Shown here: piece after piece, positions 1-11,450 of the stretch
How the letters are laid out: the number at the start of each line of letters is the position of its first letter
Numbering within the stretch: the first letter of the stretch is position 1
Assembly (NCBI GenBank): GCA_026419785.1
Contig: JAODTK010005789.1
Span: forward strand, 124,001 to 188,000
Length of the DNA stretch: 64,000 nt
From: Sclerodactyla briareus
Lineage: Eukaryota > Echinodermata > Holothuroidea > Dendrochirotida > Sclerodactylidae
Direction of reading: 5' to 3'
Notes under the pieces: model-generated
Seen by the model: the letters and a program-made list of their open reading frames with translations, nothing else
Told to the model about the DNA's origin: nothing
Database searches by the model: none
Translations under genes and position numbers: made by a program

Positions 1-1103
1 AGTATATACGGTCCCTGATCTGTCCATTGGAACGTCTTGTTGCACTGGTCTTTTCGCAGGTCTAGAATAAATATAGCATTTACGTAGGAGTACGCACATG
101 GAATGAGCTATATGACTACAATAGTCAATAATTTGTCACAAATGAATTACCTGTTTCCCTAAATTGTCCGATTGAAAAAATGGAACTATCAAATGTGTTC
201 GGCTTGTAATTTTTTTCAGTGATGTTGTTGCATTGAATTGAATAATTTTATTAAGGAGCAGTCTTCGAGAGAACATCTCGTCAACTTTACTGATAAAAAA
301 GATATGTAGAGGGATCTCAAGTTAGCCTGAACTCTAGAAACGTGAATGCGTGAGGGGCCGACAGAGGAATATTTACTCAAAACGGGTACAAATATGGAGA
401 GCAGTGCAGCCTATTCCTTTGTTTAGCCTCTATGTTGCATGTTCATGTTCTCTATGTTGCATGTTGTACGCGCCATAATGGCATTTCGGTTTCTCCGCTA
501 GTCTGAGTTTTGGTAAGATTCAATTAGTCAGAATAAGGTTGTGTTTAACGCTAGCCAGTCTCAGCCCTTGTTTAAAACGACTCAACTGTTGTTCCGCTGT
601 ACGACTGGTAATTTAGCTCAATGCTTCCACACCGTACATAACCCAAAGAAGTATATACGGTCCCTGATCTGTCCATTGGAACGTCTTGTTGCACTGGTCT
701 TTTCGCAGGTCTAGAATAAATATAGCATTTACGTAGGAGTACGCACATGGAATGAGCTATATGACTACAATAGTCAATAATTTGTCACAAATGAATTACC
801 TGTTTCCCTAAATGTCCGATTGAAAAAATGGAACTATTAAATGTGTTCGGCTTGTAATTTTTTTTTCAGTGATGTTGTTGCATTGAATTGAAATGATTTT
901 ATTAAGGAGCAGTCTTCGAGAGAACATCTCGTCAACTCTACTGATAAAAAAGATATGTAGAGGGATCTCAAGTTAGCCTGAACTCTAGAAACGTGAATGC
1001 GTGAGGGGCCGACAGAGGACTATTTACTCAAAACGGGTACAAATATGGAGAGCAAGTGCAGCCTATTCCTTTGTTTAGCCTCTATGTTGCATGTTCATGT
1101 TGT
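1..1103. repeat. Direct tandem duplication, period about 649 bp
   Basis: The sequence beginning AGTATATACGGTCCCTGATC at position 1 recurs at 650. The two copies run in parallel for about 455 bp (1-455 and 650-1103) and then diverge. Differences are mainly single-base indels, often in homopolymers, plus a few substitutions. No coding potential is recognised. The left copy may extend beyond the window edge, so the true unit length is unknown. Seen directly in the sequence. Confidence 0.9.
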
Positions 1104-1918
1104 ATAGTTAATTGAACCCTTGGTTTTTGTGTTAGATTCAATAAAACTCTGGAACCCTGGAAGTACCCCAGCTGGACGATGTGTATGTTTATGTAACATA
1201 CGTTTATATAAGACGTGTTTTTCTGTCTACTGTCTACCCACGAATGAAAATCCAAACACCGATATGCTCAAGCGTACGATGAAATTCAGAGTGCTTCGAT
1301 GTGGGAACCACTTTTCAAAGCGCTTCGCATTCAATACCCCTGTTTAATCATATTTCTTCAAACCCACACTAAATAGTGCACAACTCTTGATGTTCGATTG
1401 TGTAACATTGAACATTTATGCATTCTCATCGTGTTCCCGGGGCCTCTCATAAGTGCAGCCACAAAAAGCGCTACGAAAGTTTTTTTTATTCAGAATATCC
1501 ATTCACACTGGTAAGCGTGAGCAGTCGGATACGACCTCGACACTTCAACCAATTGTGCCACCGCGCTCTCCAATGGAATTTAGTTTGACATGAGGACACA
1601 TAAACTGCAGTAGGCGCTTGAACTGATGTTCAATATGCACAGATCAAACATTTGTATCAGCGGCGTTATTATTACGAGGTTACATACATTGTAAATGGAT
1701 ACTTGATGCCCCACTTGATCAGAGATGCGCGCGCGGCAGACAAGCCTTCTGTCGTAATGGTAGGTTACCACAAAATAAGTCATTTGCCCGATGTCCTACG
1801 TATTTCGTTTAACCGATTTTACTTCAGCAGGAGCGTATCGTTTTTTATATGATTACGCAAACAGAGTAATGTTCCGGATGTTATTGTGGGTTTGTATCTT
1901 TTGTATGTACTTTAACAG
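1104..1918. other. Intergenic or intronic sequence before the first EGF exon
   Basis: No recognisable protein, RNA gene or repeat was seen. Short ORFs on both strands (for example 1652-1852) resemble nothing known and lack splice context. The last bases form a good 3' splice site, with a T-rich tract ending in TTTAACAG just before the exon at 1919. Confidence 0.5.
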
Positions 1919-2032
1919 CAACAGATCCGTGCTCCTCAAGTCCTTGCTTGAATGATGGAACGTGTTTTGCACAGAACTCCGGCTTTGTTTGTTCATGTCC
2001 ACCTGGGTCCGAGGGAAGCCTGTGTCAACAAA
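1919..2032 (+). CDS. EGF-like domain exon, type A (intact)
   Basis: This 114-nt exon encodes one complete EGF-like module of an extracellular or cell-surface protein. It starts after ...TTTAACAG and ends at GTAAGT; both boundaries are phase 1, as usual for shuffled EGF exons. The six cysteines have the Notch-type spacing C-x4-C-x5-C-x8-C-x-C-x8-C, beginning [15 protein letters not shown]. The module lacks the acidic calcium-binding lead of cbEGF domains. It matches the POGLUT consensus C-x-S-x-P-C and the POFUT1 consensus C-x4-[ST]-C, so O-glucose and O-fucose are possible (family knowledge, not shown here). The parent gene is not identified; candidates are fibropellin-, Notch- or uEGF-like multi-EGF proteins. 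The neighbouring exon at 4077 is compatible in phase and can be spliced to it. Confidence 0.85.
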
Positions 2033-2983
2033 GTAAGTTTTACAATTGCTCTATTGTGTTTTTTTTTTCTCTTAAAAATCTATTGAAACATTCCCGTCGT
2101 GATCTGCGTTCACCAACAGTTTCATAATTAGCTGTAAAATTCGTGGGTCGTTTACGACAAAATATCAGTAGCACCAAAGCTGGTGCTATCGAATCTCTGG
2201 ATATGATATATATTTTTCCATTCTTGAAACCTAATGTATATAATCAATTGCATCTGTTCAGAAACTGACGTACAACCTCCTTCAGTTCCAGCACGTTCCT
2301 AGATGCTGGAAATGAAAACGTTGGTTCTACAGTCTACCCTCCCACTGCGATAATTTAGCTCCGATTATAGGCATATCAATAATAAGAAAGTTTCATACTA
2401 ATATCACCCAAGAAAAACATGAAAAATGGAGCACACAGTTATCTTCGATGAAACCAAAATCCAACACAGTTCATATAGTTGACGCGTTAATGTTGATAAT
2501 GTTGGCTGAAGAATACCTGCTGGCTGAACTGGCTGATAGAGGTCATATTGTGAGGAGTGAGAAAAAATATATATACAGGTTCAAACCTGATTTTTATACA
2601 TCATCTCTACGTGGAGCTTTTGACATTCAGTTCCTATTCAGGAATTGAAGAGTCGCTAGGGCGCAATGATTCATGACGTCACAGTTGAACTACATGGATA
2701 ATTTCCTATGTATCTTACATTTTATTGTGTCAAATGACTCAACATTCTGCAGAAGAAGATGACTAAGTACTTTTCAAAGTGAAATTAATGTGTAAATATT
2801 ATTAGGAATATAATCTATTCGGGGGATTGTGCAAATATGACATAATTCACTAATGCTAGGTGGGTTTCTCGATCTAGAGTCACAGACATGCACAGACATC
2901 AGAGACATTTAACCTCGAAACGGAAAGTCGTACGAACATCGGATTTGGACTGACACATCTAGTTTTTCCTTAGCTAGTCTATT

Positions 2984-3772
2984 CAGTGCGGGAGCTAGGC
3001 CAGAAACGGTTGAAAGTTGGAATTCACCTGAAGGAGTGAAAACCTATGGTAGTTAGTCTGCTACGTCTGGCGAATACTGGCTGCAGCACAGTCGTTTCAA
3101 CAACCTGTGGGATTTTTCGACAAACAGTGTTACCTATGTTGAGTTTCGAGTATTAGGCTATCAGTACACCCAGCCATGAGCTGCGAAAATACGAATAGAG
3201 CTCACATAGGCCCGCGAGACTTCCGCGTAATATCGCTTGGCTACCAATTCCACGGAGTGGGGAACCACTCAAACAACGGGCTACAGCGGGGACTGAAACT
3301 TAACACTCAGTAGCATGCACGCAAGACTGCAGTGTTTATCACAACGTGATTGCACACAGGCCTAGAGTGAGCAGTTCAAATTACCCGCGGCAAACCGCTG
3401 GCAGCAGGTGAAGGCTACATGGTCACAACGCTGTATGTGTGTGCGAGTTTTTGTGGCAGGGTATGCATGAGTGACAAGAGAACGACTGGCCGGGATCTGC
3501 TTCGGTCGGGGAACCGATTTGAAATTGCAAAGCGGAATCTCTTAAATGAATCGGTGAACTGTTGAAAAAGCGCCGGCAATATTGTAGATTGAAATTTTGT
3601 CTTTCCAAATATTCGGTTCTTGTTTGGGGCAGCAGGCTGTATAGAATTCCTGGGCGATTTCGAAGAATTGTTGTAATGTTCCTCCTTGTTCGGGCGACCT
3701 CATGAATAATAATTATTCACTACTTCGGGGGAAAATGGGCTTTCACCCGTTTCTGGCCTAGCTCCCGTACTG
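2984..3772. mobile_element. Non-autonomous TIR DNA transposon, hAT-like
   Basis: The left end begins CAGTGCGGGAGCTAGGCCAG. The right end, read as reverse complement, begins CAGTACGGGAGCTAGGCCAG, and the similarity continues for about 30 bp (AAACGG[T/G]TGAAAG). The flanks read CTATT on both sides (2979-2983 and 3773-3777), a likely 5-bp target-site duplication. The homologous intron of unit II near 6880 reads TAGTCTATAGCC without the insert, i.e. the empty site. CAG-starting termini suit the hAT superfamily, and a 5-bp duplication suits the hAT5 group; this assignment is inference. No transposase is recognised inside (the minus ORF at 3423-3608 resembles nothing), so the 789-bp element is probably non-autonomous. 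Confidence 0.8.
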
Positions 3773-4076
3773 CTATTAGCCTCTCTCATTCAATCCTGCA
3801 GTTATCTTCCAAAATAGCTGGTATTCTTTTATAAACGGCGATGTTGTTGTAACTACTAAACAACAAACGTGACCCGGTGCTTAGTCATCGGTGGGATTTT
3901 AACTGGAATATCCTGTATTCAGTCAATCCTGAGCATTAACGCTAGGTTTGTATCATCAGTTACTTGTGTGTGAAGGACAAGTTTTCGATATTCAACCGTC
4001 ATGTATTTTTCTTTACAAAACATATAAACGAAACTATGATTGTTGGTATTGAATACATACTTTCTTCGTCGAACAG

Positions 4077-4190
4077 CAACAAATCCATGCTCCCCAAATC
4101 CTTGCTTGAATGACGGAACATGTTTTGGGTTCAGCTCCAGTTTCTTCTGTTCGTGCCCTCCTGAATTTATGGGGGACCGATGTGAACAAA
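4077..4190 (+). CDS. EGF-like domain exon, type B (intact)
   Basis: This second fully open 114-nt, phase 1-1 EGF exon lies between ...GTCGAACAG and GTGGGT. It begins [15 protein letters not shown] and ends PPEFMGDRCEQ, with six cysteines at Notch-type spacing 4-5-8-1-8. The POFUT1 consensus between the second and third cysteines is present, but the O-glucose consensus is not, because the key Ser is replaced by Pro. The reading frame runs straight through the donor to a stop in the intron, so splicing is required. It pairs with the A exon at 1919 and defines the B exon lineage (relics at 5202, 7317, 9747, 10614 and 14973). Confidence 0.85.
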
Positions 4191-5029
4191 GTGGGTGTTG
4201 TCAGTCCATCTGTTATGAAATATTCTTAGCAGGTAAAGCGCACAGGAAACTGTAATCATCTGGTGTACCCGGGACTGATTATATTGGGTGGAATTAACAG
4301 CACCTAGAGTCCCCATTCCAGCCCCCTCGATCTGTCGATTACTGCCGATTGTCGCCAGTAGATATACCACGACACGAAGTCGTAAATATTGCATAGGCCT
4401 CTCACCCCTAGGATATGATTACATAAATGTTGAATACCTGAAGATAGGATTAGATGCTCCAAATTGTTAATATCTGCAATCAGACATTTAAACGAAATAT
4501 ACAATATGCACAATTCCCTGCTCCTGAAGTAATTGCAGTAGCGAATAGCCGTGTTTAACGAAGGGTTCCAACGGTGTCTATGGGAATACAGCGAATTTCC
4601 CCTGAAATGAATATCTCATAATAAGAGTTCATATTTCCTCCGAAACTTCATTCAGCCTTTGAAATACTTGGAAAAATAAGCATCAATGATATTGGAAATG
4701 AATGCCATCGTTCGATACCTCACCTACAAGAAGAACTTCAGTCAAAATTACAGCACTCAAATCATTCCTATTTTAGAGGAAATTGTGATCAGTCGGCCAA
4801 TTAAAGAAAAAAAAAAAAAAGGAGCTGGCCGGTCGTAACAACTGTATTCGTTTCGCCGCAGGAACCTATTCCACGAAATTACGAATTTTGACCCAATATA
4901 CTGTCGTTTCAACTTTTTTTTTCAATTGCAGTTCCGTCAATACAATAGATTACCACAGTATGGATGCTCCGTGATTGGATAGGAGGACATGAAATGAAGG
5001 CTGAATGGAACTTCAAAAACGGTGATATT

Positions 5030-5600
5030 GTTTTAACTATCAAACATCAAATGGGACCCGGTGCTTAGTCATGGGTGAAATATTAACCGGAACATACTGT
5101 AATAATTATTACTGAGCATTAACGCCAGGGTTATATCATTAGTTTACTTGTGTGTGGAGGACAAGTTTATAAATATTACACCATCATGTATACTTTTACA
5201 AAGCTGTTCTTCTTCTGTTTTTTGTGCCCACCTAGATTTATGGGAATCCAATGTGAACCAAGCGAGTGTTGTCATTCTCATCTGTTATTGTCTCTGTTGA
5301 GAAATAAAAACTCAATAGATGGCGTAGTATGCGTACGATAGTGGCTTCCCTATTTACCAGCGATGAAGAGCACCCGAGTTACCTCGCTTTGTTTGCAGCA
5401 CAGGTTTTCTAATTCCAGCTCGGAATATTCTTGGCAGGGAAAGCACACAGGAAACTGTAAACATCGCGTGTACTCGAGACTGATTATATTGGGTGGAATC
5501 AACAGTACCTGTCTTCAGTAGATACACCACGATACGATAGTCGTGAAGTCTCTCACTCCTGGGATATGGTTACCTTGATGTGAAATACAAAACGTTACGA
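5030..5600 (+). repeat. Extra partial B unit
   Basis: A second copy of the B neighbourhood directly follows unit I. The pre-B intron motif (GACCCGGTGCTTAGTCATGG, near 5055) and the post-B block (GACTGATTATATTGGGTGGA, near 5480) are both present, flanking the half exon at 5202-5261. There is no A exon between this block and the B exon at 4077, so only the B half was duplicated. Confidence 0.7.
5202..5261 (+). pseudogene. Half EGF exon, type B, 5' part deleted
   Basis: Only the last three cysteine positions remain in frame (FFFCFLCPPRFMGIQCEP). The acceptor and first half of the exon are missing; sequence like the pre-B intron runs directly into the middle of the exon. The expected donor GTGAGT reads GCGAGT. 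This cannot encode a folded EGF module and is a clear relic. Confidence 0.75.
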
Positions 5601-5784
5601 TACAACTGGCAACCAATTTGCCTCACAACAACGATAATTGAGTACAAAAACCGAGAAGAATGTTATAGCCCTCGTATCCCCAAATATCCGTTAATTCTTG
5701 TGATGATGTACTTCAGTGGGAATATACTGCTCTGACAAGCAATGAACCGAATGTTACTCTGTATTACTATCCTTATCCTAACAG

Positions 5785-5894
5785 CAACAGATCCGTGCTC
5801 CTCAAGTCCTTGTATGAATGATGGAACGTGTCTTGTGCAGAACTCCAGCTTTCATGTTCTGTCCACCGAGGGTGTGAAGGGAACCGATGTGAAC
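5785..5894 (+). pseudogene. EGF exon, type A, frame-disrupted
   Basis: A good acceptor (CTTATCCTAACAG) is followed by [15 protein letters not shown] in frame. The frame is lost after the third cysteine because bases are missing around 5850-5870. The donor GTAAGG is present. Length is 110 nt against 114 in the intact copy. Either a decayed duplicate or an intact exon with base errors; position and flanking introns show it is the A exon of unit II. Confidence 0.7.
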
Positions 5895-7316
5895 GTAAGG
5901 AAGTCAATTGCTAAATTGTGAGCGTCTTCTTTAAAAATCAATCGAACAAAAACTTTATCGTAATTTGCGTTCATAACAGTTTCATTATTCGTATGCATTA
6001 CAATGGTTTCGCTGGCCTGTGGTTCCAAAATATCAGTTGCCACCAAACCGGTACTAACGATATTGAAAGGGATGTAGGATTTTCCATCGTTAAAACCTAA
6101 TGTTGAAATCCAATGTATAGGATCAATTAACTAATTTAGAAACTGAAGGTCAACTTCTGAGTCCAGCCAATGCTTTGTCGCTGGGATCGAAAACGTTCGT
6201 TCCAATGTCACTTTCCCGCAATAATTTACTTTCGATTTTAGGCTAGGCATAGGCCTACAATAGCTTCAAAGAGTATTCAAGGGGAAAATGGAAACCACGA
6301 TACCAGCGATAAAACTAACATCATAACCAAGGTTATACAGTTAGGCGGTGTTAGAGATAGAGTTGGGGCAGGCTGTGAGGAAAATCTGAAACGATACATA
6401 AGGTTTCAGGACTCAATACAGCAGCGGTTCATATCGTGGAAAATCGGGAAAATATATTACAGATTCGAAACCTCATTTTTCTTACTTTGTCCCATGTGGG
6501 GCTTTGACTTCAATGTTTGGTCCACTATTCAATAAAATTAGAGACAACCCCGTTTACACAAGATTAATGAAGTCACAGTTGGAATACGGAGAATATATGT
6601 TATGCATTCTATATTTAGGTTATGCTGTCCATTCCTCACAAAAGTAGCCCAATCAAATCTACCAACCCATAAGAGCAATCCAATCCAAAAGCAAGTATTT
6701 ATCGAAGTAAATAGTAATTATTTATAAAGCTAGTTCCGTTGTCGTGCAAGTATGACATTTATTAATGATGGAGGGAGGACACATGTACAGACTTCAAAGA
6801 CCTCCAACGCAGTGAGGGAAATGTCGTATGAACGTCGGGTTAGACCTGACAACTTGATTTTCAGTATTAGTCTATAGCCTCCTCTTATCAAAACTGCGCT
6901 TTATAACCCACAAGTAGGCTGTAATCGAGTAAGTGGAGGAAACGTACATGATCCTGTCGTGCGGGCTAGATGAACGGCTGATGTACAGTGTTGTAACGAT
7001 CCCCGTAGACACACGGATTTTGAACCATGATGCATCCTACAGACCAGAATAACTTCTATATTCTAGATTCGAATTTCGCCCTCTGCAATTGAACATGTGC
7101 AATTCCTGCTCCCAAAGCTATTGCTTTAACGAACGACGAGCCACGTTTTTTCAACGTAGGGTTCCAAGAGTGTTTATAGGAACAGGCGAAATCTCCCCCC
7201 CACTCATACTAACAGTCAATTTCAAATATTATTATCGGTCATTGTAATTTTTTTTACAACTCATATTTGGAAACTTGCTTGTTGGTATTAAATACATATA
7301 ATCTTTGTCAAATAGG

Positions 7317-7431
7317 CACAGATCCATGCTCGTCACTCCTTGCGTCATGACGGAACATGTTAACGGGTTCGACTTCCCACGTTCTTCTGTTTTGGCCCAC
7401 CTGGGATCGATGGGGAACCGATGTGAACAAA
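7317..7431 (+). pseudogene. EGF exon, type B, several frameshifts
   Basis: Aligns over its whole length with the exon at 4077, including the CCATGCTC start, the GACGGAACATG core, the GGGAACCGATGTGAACAAA end and a GTGAGT donor. Bases are lost near the acceptor (CACAGATCC for CAACAGATCC), in CCTTGC(TT)GAATGAC, and again mid-exon, so no single frame retains all six cysteines. Confidence 0.65.
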
Positions 7432-8026
7432 GTGAGTTTTGTCAGTCTACCGGCACTTTTCTGTTAAGAAGTTAAATGATAAGAGGACATGCATATGTGT
7501 ACAATAGTAGTTTCCTAAGTATAGCGATGAAAAGCACCCAAGTCACCCGTTCATGTTTGCAACCAGTATTCTAATTCCAGCTTGGAATGTTCTCAGTCGA
7601 AGAAGCGGATAGGGCCCGCAAACATTCGGGTGTACCGGGAACTGATTGTGATTGGTGGAATCAGCGTGAGCTGATTTTCCTTCCAGCCCCTCGATTACGT
7701 TTTCGCCGGTAGATACACCAACGACAGCAAGTCGTAAATATTGTCTATGCCCCTCCATCGGAAATGAGCACATGTTGTGAAATACCTAAAGTTCCGAGGC
7801 AAATATTTCCCAATTGTTGACATCAGACTTCATTGAACTAACAACTAGCAAACCCTTTGCCTACACAACGATAATGTGTACCAAAACAGGAAATTATGTC
7901 TGTTCACATCACACATTATGAATTAACTCCTGTGGTGATGTATCCAGTTGAAATTCACTGCGCGATAGGAAAACGCGAAGCAGAAATATACCGGATGTTA
8001 TTGTGTACTCATCATGTTATAAACAG

Positions 8027-8139
8027 CAACAGATCCATGCTCCTCAAGTCCTTGCTTGAATGATGGAACGTGTTTTGCACAGAACGCAAGCTTTACTGTT
8101 CATGTCCACCTGGGTTTGGCGGAAGCCGATGTCAACAAA
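8027..8139 (+). pseudogene. EGF exon, type A, one-base frameshift
   Basis: Strong acceptor (TTATAAACAG) and donor (GTAAGT). The exon is 113 nt, exactly one base shorter than the intact A exon, and the frame slips after the phenylalanine before the fourth cysteine (GCAAGCTTTACTGTTCATG). All six cysteine codons exist across the two frames. Of all the disrupted copies this is the best candidate for a functional exon carrying an assembly error. Confidence 0.7.
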
Positions 8140-9746
8140 GTAAGTTTACCAATGAACGTTTTTTTTCTGGTAATTCTTGAACAATCTAGAACAAAACACT
8201 GGGGTAGTAATTTGCGTTTACCAACAGTTCCATAATTCGAATTACATTTACAAATTATCGTTTTCGCCTCGGTATATATAATATCAGTAGAATCCAAATG
8301 GTACAACGAATATTGGACGGATAAAAGATTTTGATCGTTGAGACTAATGTATATGATCAATTGAACTAGTTTAGTAACTGAAGCTCAATTCTTCCAAGTC
8401 CAGCACGTTTTAGACGCTGGGATGGAAAACGTTGGTCCAAAGTCCCTTGTTCCACGGCAAGAATTTACTTCGATTTTAGGCATATCAATCCTACGGAAGC
8501 GTTAGACTAGTATCATTTCGAGTGAGAGGAACACAGAGGACCATCGACGAAAACGAACATCTAACACAGGTTATATGCAGTTAACGTGCGGGAAATAAAG
8601 TCAGGGCTGGCCATGTGGAAAAAAAATGGAAAAATTACATGTAGGTTTGATTGATTACAGCGTTGTATGTGGGGAATGACAAACAGGTTCGACTCGCATT
8701 TGTATATTTTATGCGTTGGCTTTATGCGGAGCGTTTGGTCTTAAACGTTGGTCCAGTGTACAAGGGAATGAGAGACAACCCCAAAGTGCAATGATTGATG
8801 AAGTCACATTTAAACTACACAGGGAACGTGTTGTGATTTCATGTCGGGCTGTGCTGTCGTTTTTTTTTTCATAAAGTAGCCGACATCAGCATCTACCACA
8901 CACCGGAGCAATCGAATTTCAAAGACAGAGTAATCGTCAGACTGGAAGTGAAGTCTCAATTTACAAAAAAATATGACTATTTCCGTGGTTGTGCAAGTAC
9001 GACATCATTTATAATGCTAGTGTAGGTGTATCGATGTAGGACCATGCACATGCACAGACTTCGAAAACCTTGACTCCGTTACGGAACGTTGTAGGAACGT
9101 CGGCTTTAGAAGACAAATTGGTTTCTCCGTTCTAGTCCAGTAGCATATTTTATTTAAACCTGCGGGTGACTCCAAAATAAGGATAGGCAGGTATCAATAA
9201 AAGTGGAGAAACGTACAATTGATTGTTATCGTTGTGGGCTAGATGAATCGGTTGATAAACAGAATGTTGATGACTGACGATAGTCCGAATACGGATTTGA
9301 ACCATTCATACATTCTTACAGTCCAAGAATAACTTATTCTTTCCAGACTTCCGCCATATTAGCCTCTCTGTAATTGAACTGCGAATTTCTTGCTTTAGCG
9401 ACGCGCCCTGTTTAACGTAGCGTTCCGACAGGGTTTATAGGAACAAGGCGAATCTTTATTGAGGTTGAATATTTCAATACTGAGGTTAAATTTGCTTTAA
9501 AACGGGTATGTTGCAACAACTTAACATCAAAACGCGACCCAGGCTTAGCCATGGGTGAAAAATAACGGGACATCATGTAATAGTATTACTGAGCATTAAT
9601 GCTACGTTTATATCATTTCTTTACTTAGTTGGTGTGGATTGACAGTTTTTTCCTATATTAACTAACCCTTTATGTATATTCTTGCAAAACATATCCTCGA
9701 ACCCTATGCTTGTCCGTGTTGAAGTACATCTGACCTTTGTCAAACT

Positions 9747-9861
9747 CAACAGATCCATGCTCGGTCAAGCCCTTCGCGTCAATGACGGAACATGCTCGGG
9801 TTCGGCTCCATTTCTTTCTGTTTTTGCCCACCTGGATTATGGAAAACCGATGTTGAAACAA
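9747..9861 (+). pseudogene. EGF exon, type B, acceptor and frame damaged
   Basis: Middle part reads VNDGTCSGSAPF in one frame, but cysteines before and after lie in other frames. The expected AAACAGCAACAG acceptor reads AAACTCAACAG, which removes the normal AG. The donor GTGAGT is intact. A relic or an error-laden copy of the exon at 4077. Confidence 0.65.
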
Positions 9862-10613
9862 GTGAGTTGTCAGTTTTTACTGCTATTTTCTCTGTCAAGA
9901 AGGTCAACTGGGTATGGAACTGTTATCCTGCGTTACCATAGCAGTTTCCTAATACTATCGATGAAATATCCTAGTTTAACTTCGCGTCTTGTTTGCAACC
10001 AACATTTCAAGCTTGGCATATCCCTCAACAGGGAGAGCAGACACGAGATGGCAAACATCGGGTGTACTCGAACTGATTATCTTAGGGTGAACGGCGAGGC
10101 CGGTTTTCATCTCACCTCCCCGCGATCGCAATTGTCGTCCAGTAGATGTACCACGGCACCCAGTCGTTGATATTGCAACAATCCTCTCACCTTGGATGTG
10201 ATTACATTGATGTGAATAGCCAAGTTACTAGTACTATGTTCCAATTTGTTAGCATCTGCAATAAGATATTTAAATTAATATATACATGTGCAGTTCCGTC
10301 CTCCCAAAACGATTTTGTCGATGGGACGTGTTCACTTAGGGTTCCCACAGTGTTATCGAAATACGGGGCACGGTCGAATTTTACCCTGAGTAGAATCACT
10401 TCATACTAAGTATCTACCCGAAAAAACAAAAAAAAACAACCAAAAAAAAAAAAAAAGGATATTGCTGTTTGTACTACTAAACATGTTGTCCTCCATACTT
10501 GTGTGTGGAGGACAATCTTTTTCAATATGAATCTGTCATGTGTAATTTTTACGAACATACCGCGAAACATATGCTGCTTGTTTGTATTATATACATTTGC
10601 CTTTGTCAAACAT

Positions 10614-10733
10614 CAACAGATCCATGCTCCCCAATCCTTGCTTGAATGACGGCATATGTTACGTGTTCTGCTCCATTATTTTTCTGTTTCATGCCATGCC
10701 CACCTGGTTTTAGGGGTAACCGATGTGAACAAA
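10614..10733 (+). pseudogene. EGF exon, type B, frame-disrupted
   Basis: Begins CAACAGATCCATGCTCCCCA and ends CGATGTGAACAAA with donor GTAATG. A missing base in CCCCAATCC and an inserted stretch near 10688 (a doubled ATGCC) break the frame, and TAG and TAA appear before the end. No single frame preserves the EGF cysteines. Confidence 0.65.
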
Positions 10734-10954
10734 GTAATGTGTCTGTTTAAATCTGTTATTTTCTCTGTTAAGAAAATCAACTCAATAGAAACGTAGTGCT
10801 GTATGCGGTACTGTTGGAACATGAATGTAATCTAAGACATTTCCAGGCAATTAACCTGCCCATGTATATCCCCACTTTTTAAAATCGATGGAAGTCTTTT
10901 GATGGTTATTAGATTTTGTGTAATATCCATGTAAGAAATATCGTAAGTATTCGC

Positions 10955-11450
10955 AGATTTGACTCCGGTGACCTTGAAATCATCGTCATGTTTCTCAGTC
11001 CATCAGAAATCGACACCGCACCAATTTACATTGCTGGAGATACCACCTCAAGTTTCTAGGCATCTGTTCCAAATTGTTAGCATCTGCATAAGAACATTTC
11101 AGCGATATATACAAAAACTTTTCTTCGCAAATTTGCCTCCAGTAACGTTGAAATCATCGTCCAGTTTTTTCGGAACCATCTTAAGCTCGGTGTAAATCGA
11201 CAATCTTAATTGTTTTTGCGTAAAACCTGCAATTAGAGGGCAGCAGTCATGAAACGAGGCCCACTTTCGAACCATCCGATTTCACCCAGAGTGAACATGT
11301 GTGCCAAGTATCAGACGGATACATTGTTTGAAGACCTATTGCTCTAACAAGAAAATCTTCCCCGCCTCCGGATGGCGGTGGGCGTGGTCGTGGCGGACGC
11401 GGGATTCGGGCGGAAGCGGCGGTTCGGTGAAAAGAGAAACCCATAATTAA
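10955..11450. repeat. Dispersed repeat with CCGGTGACCTTGAAATCATC motif
   Basis: Two copies of a motif like CCGGTGACCTTGAAATCATC occur at about 10965 and 11141. They are followed by AGAGGGCAGCAG and a stretch resembling CCCACTTTCGAAC (11235-11275), then a GC-richer segment. The same order of motifs is found at 14460-14895, and related ones at 58490, 59463 and 61830, so this is an interspersed family. No coding function recognised. Confidence 0.6.

Larger units (their letters stand above)
1919..4460 (+). repeat. EGF duplication unit I (A exon, intron, B exon, post-B intron block)
   Basis: Intron blocks here recur in the same order in units II and III. The stretch after the A exon (about 2060-2260) matches 5925-6130 and 8165-8370. 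The block at about 2290-2720 matches 6140-6600 and 8385-8830. The block at about 2850-2980 matches 6730-6885 and 8985-9160. The pre-B block near 3840-4076 matches 5030-5200 and 9500-9746. The post-B block (4191-4460) matches 5262-5600, 7432-7830 and 9862-10260. Introns and exons were therefore copied together. Unit I alone carries the transposon at 2984-3772. Boundaries are approximate because they were read by eye. Confidence 0.75.
5785..7840 (+). repeat. EGF duplication unit II
   Basis: Contains an A exon (5785), the full A-to-B intron and a B exon (7317), with the post-B block following. It is shorter than unit I mainly because it lacks the 789-bp transposon and about 300 bp elsewhere in the intron. 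The pre-insertion site of that transposon is preserved near 6880. Confidence 0.7.
8027..10260 (+). repeat. EGF duplication unit III
   Basis: Same order as units I and II: A exon (8027), A-to-B intron with the shared blocks near 8165, 8385, 8690 and 8985, pre-B block near 9530, B exon (9747) and post-B block (9862-10260). Divergence from the other units is mostly short indels. Confidence 0.7.
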
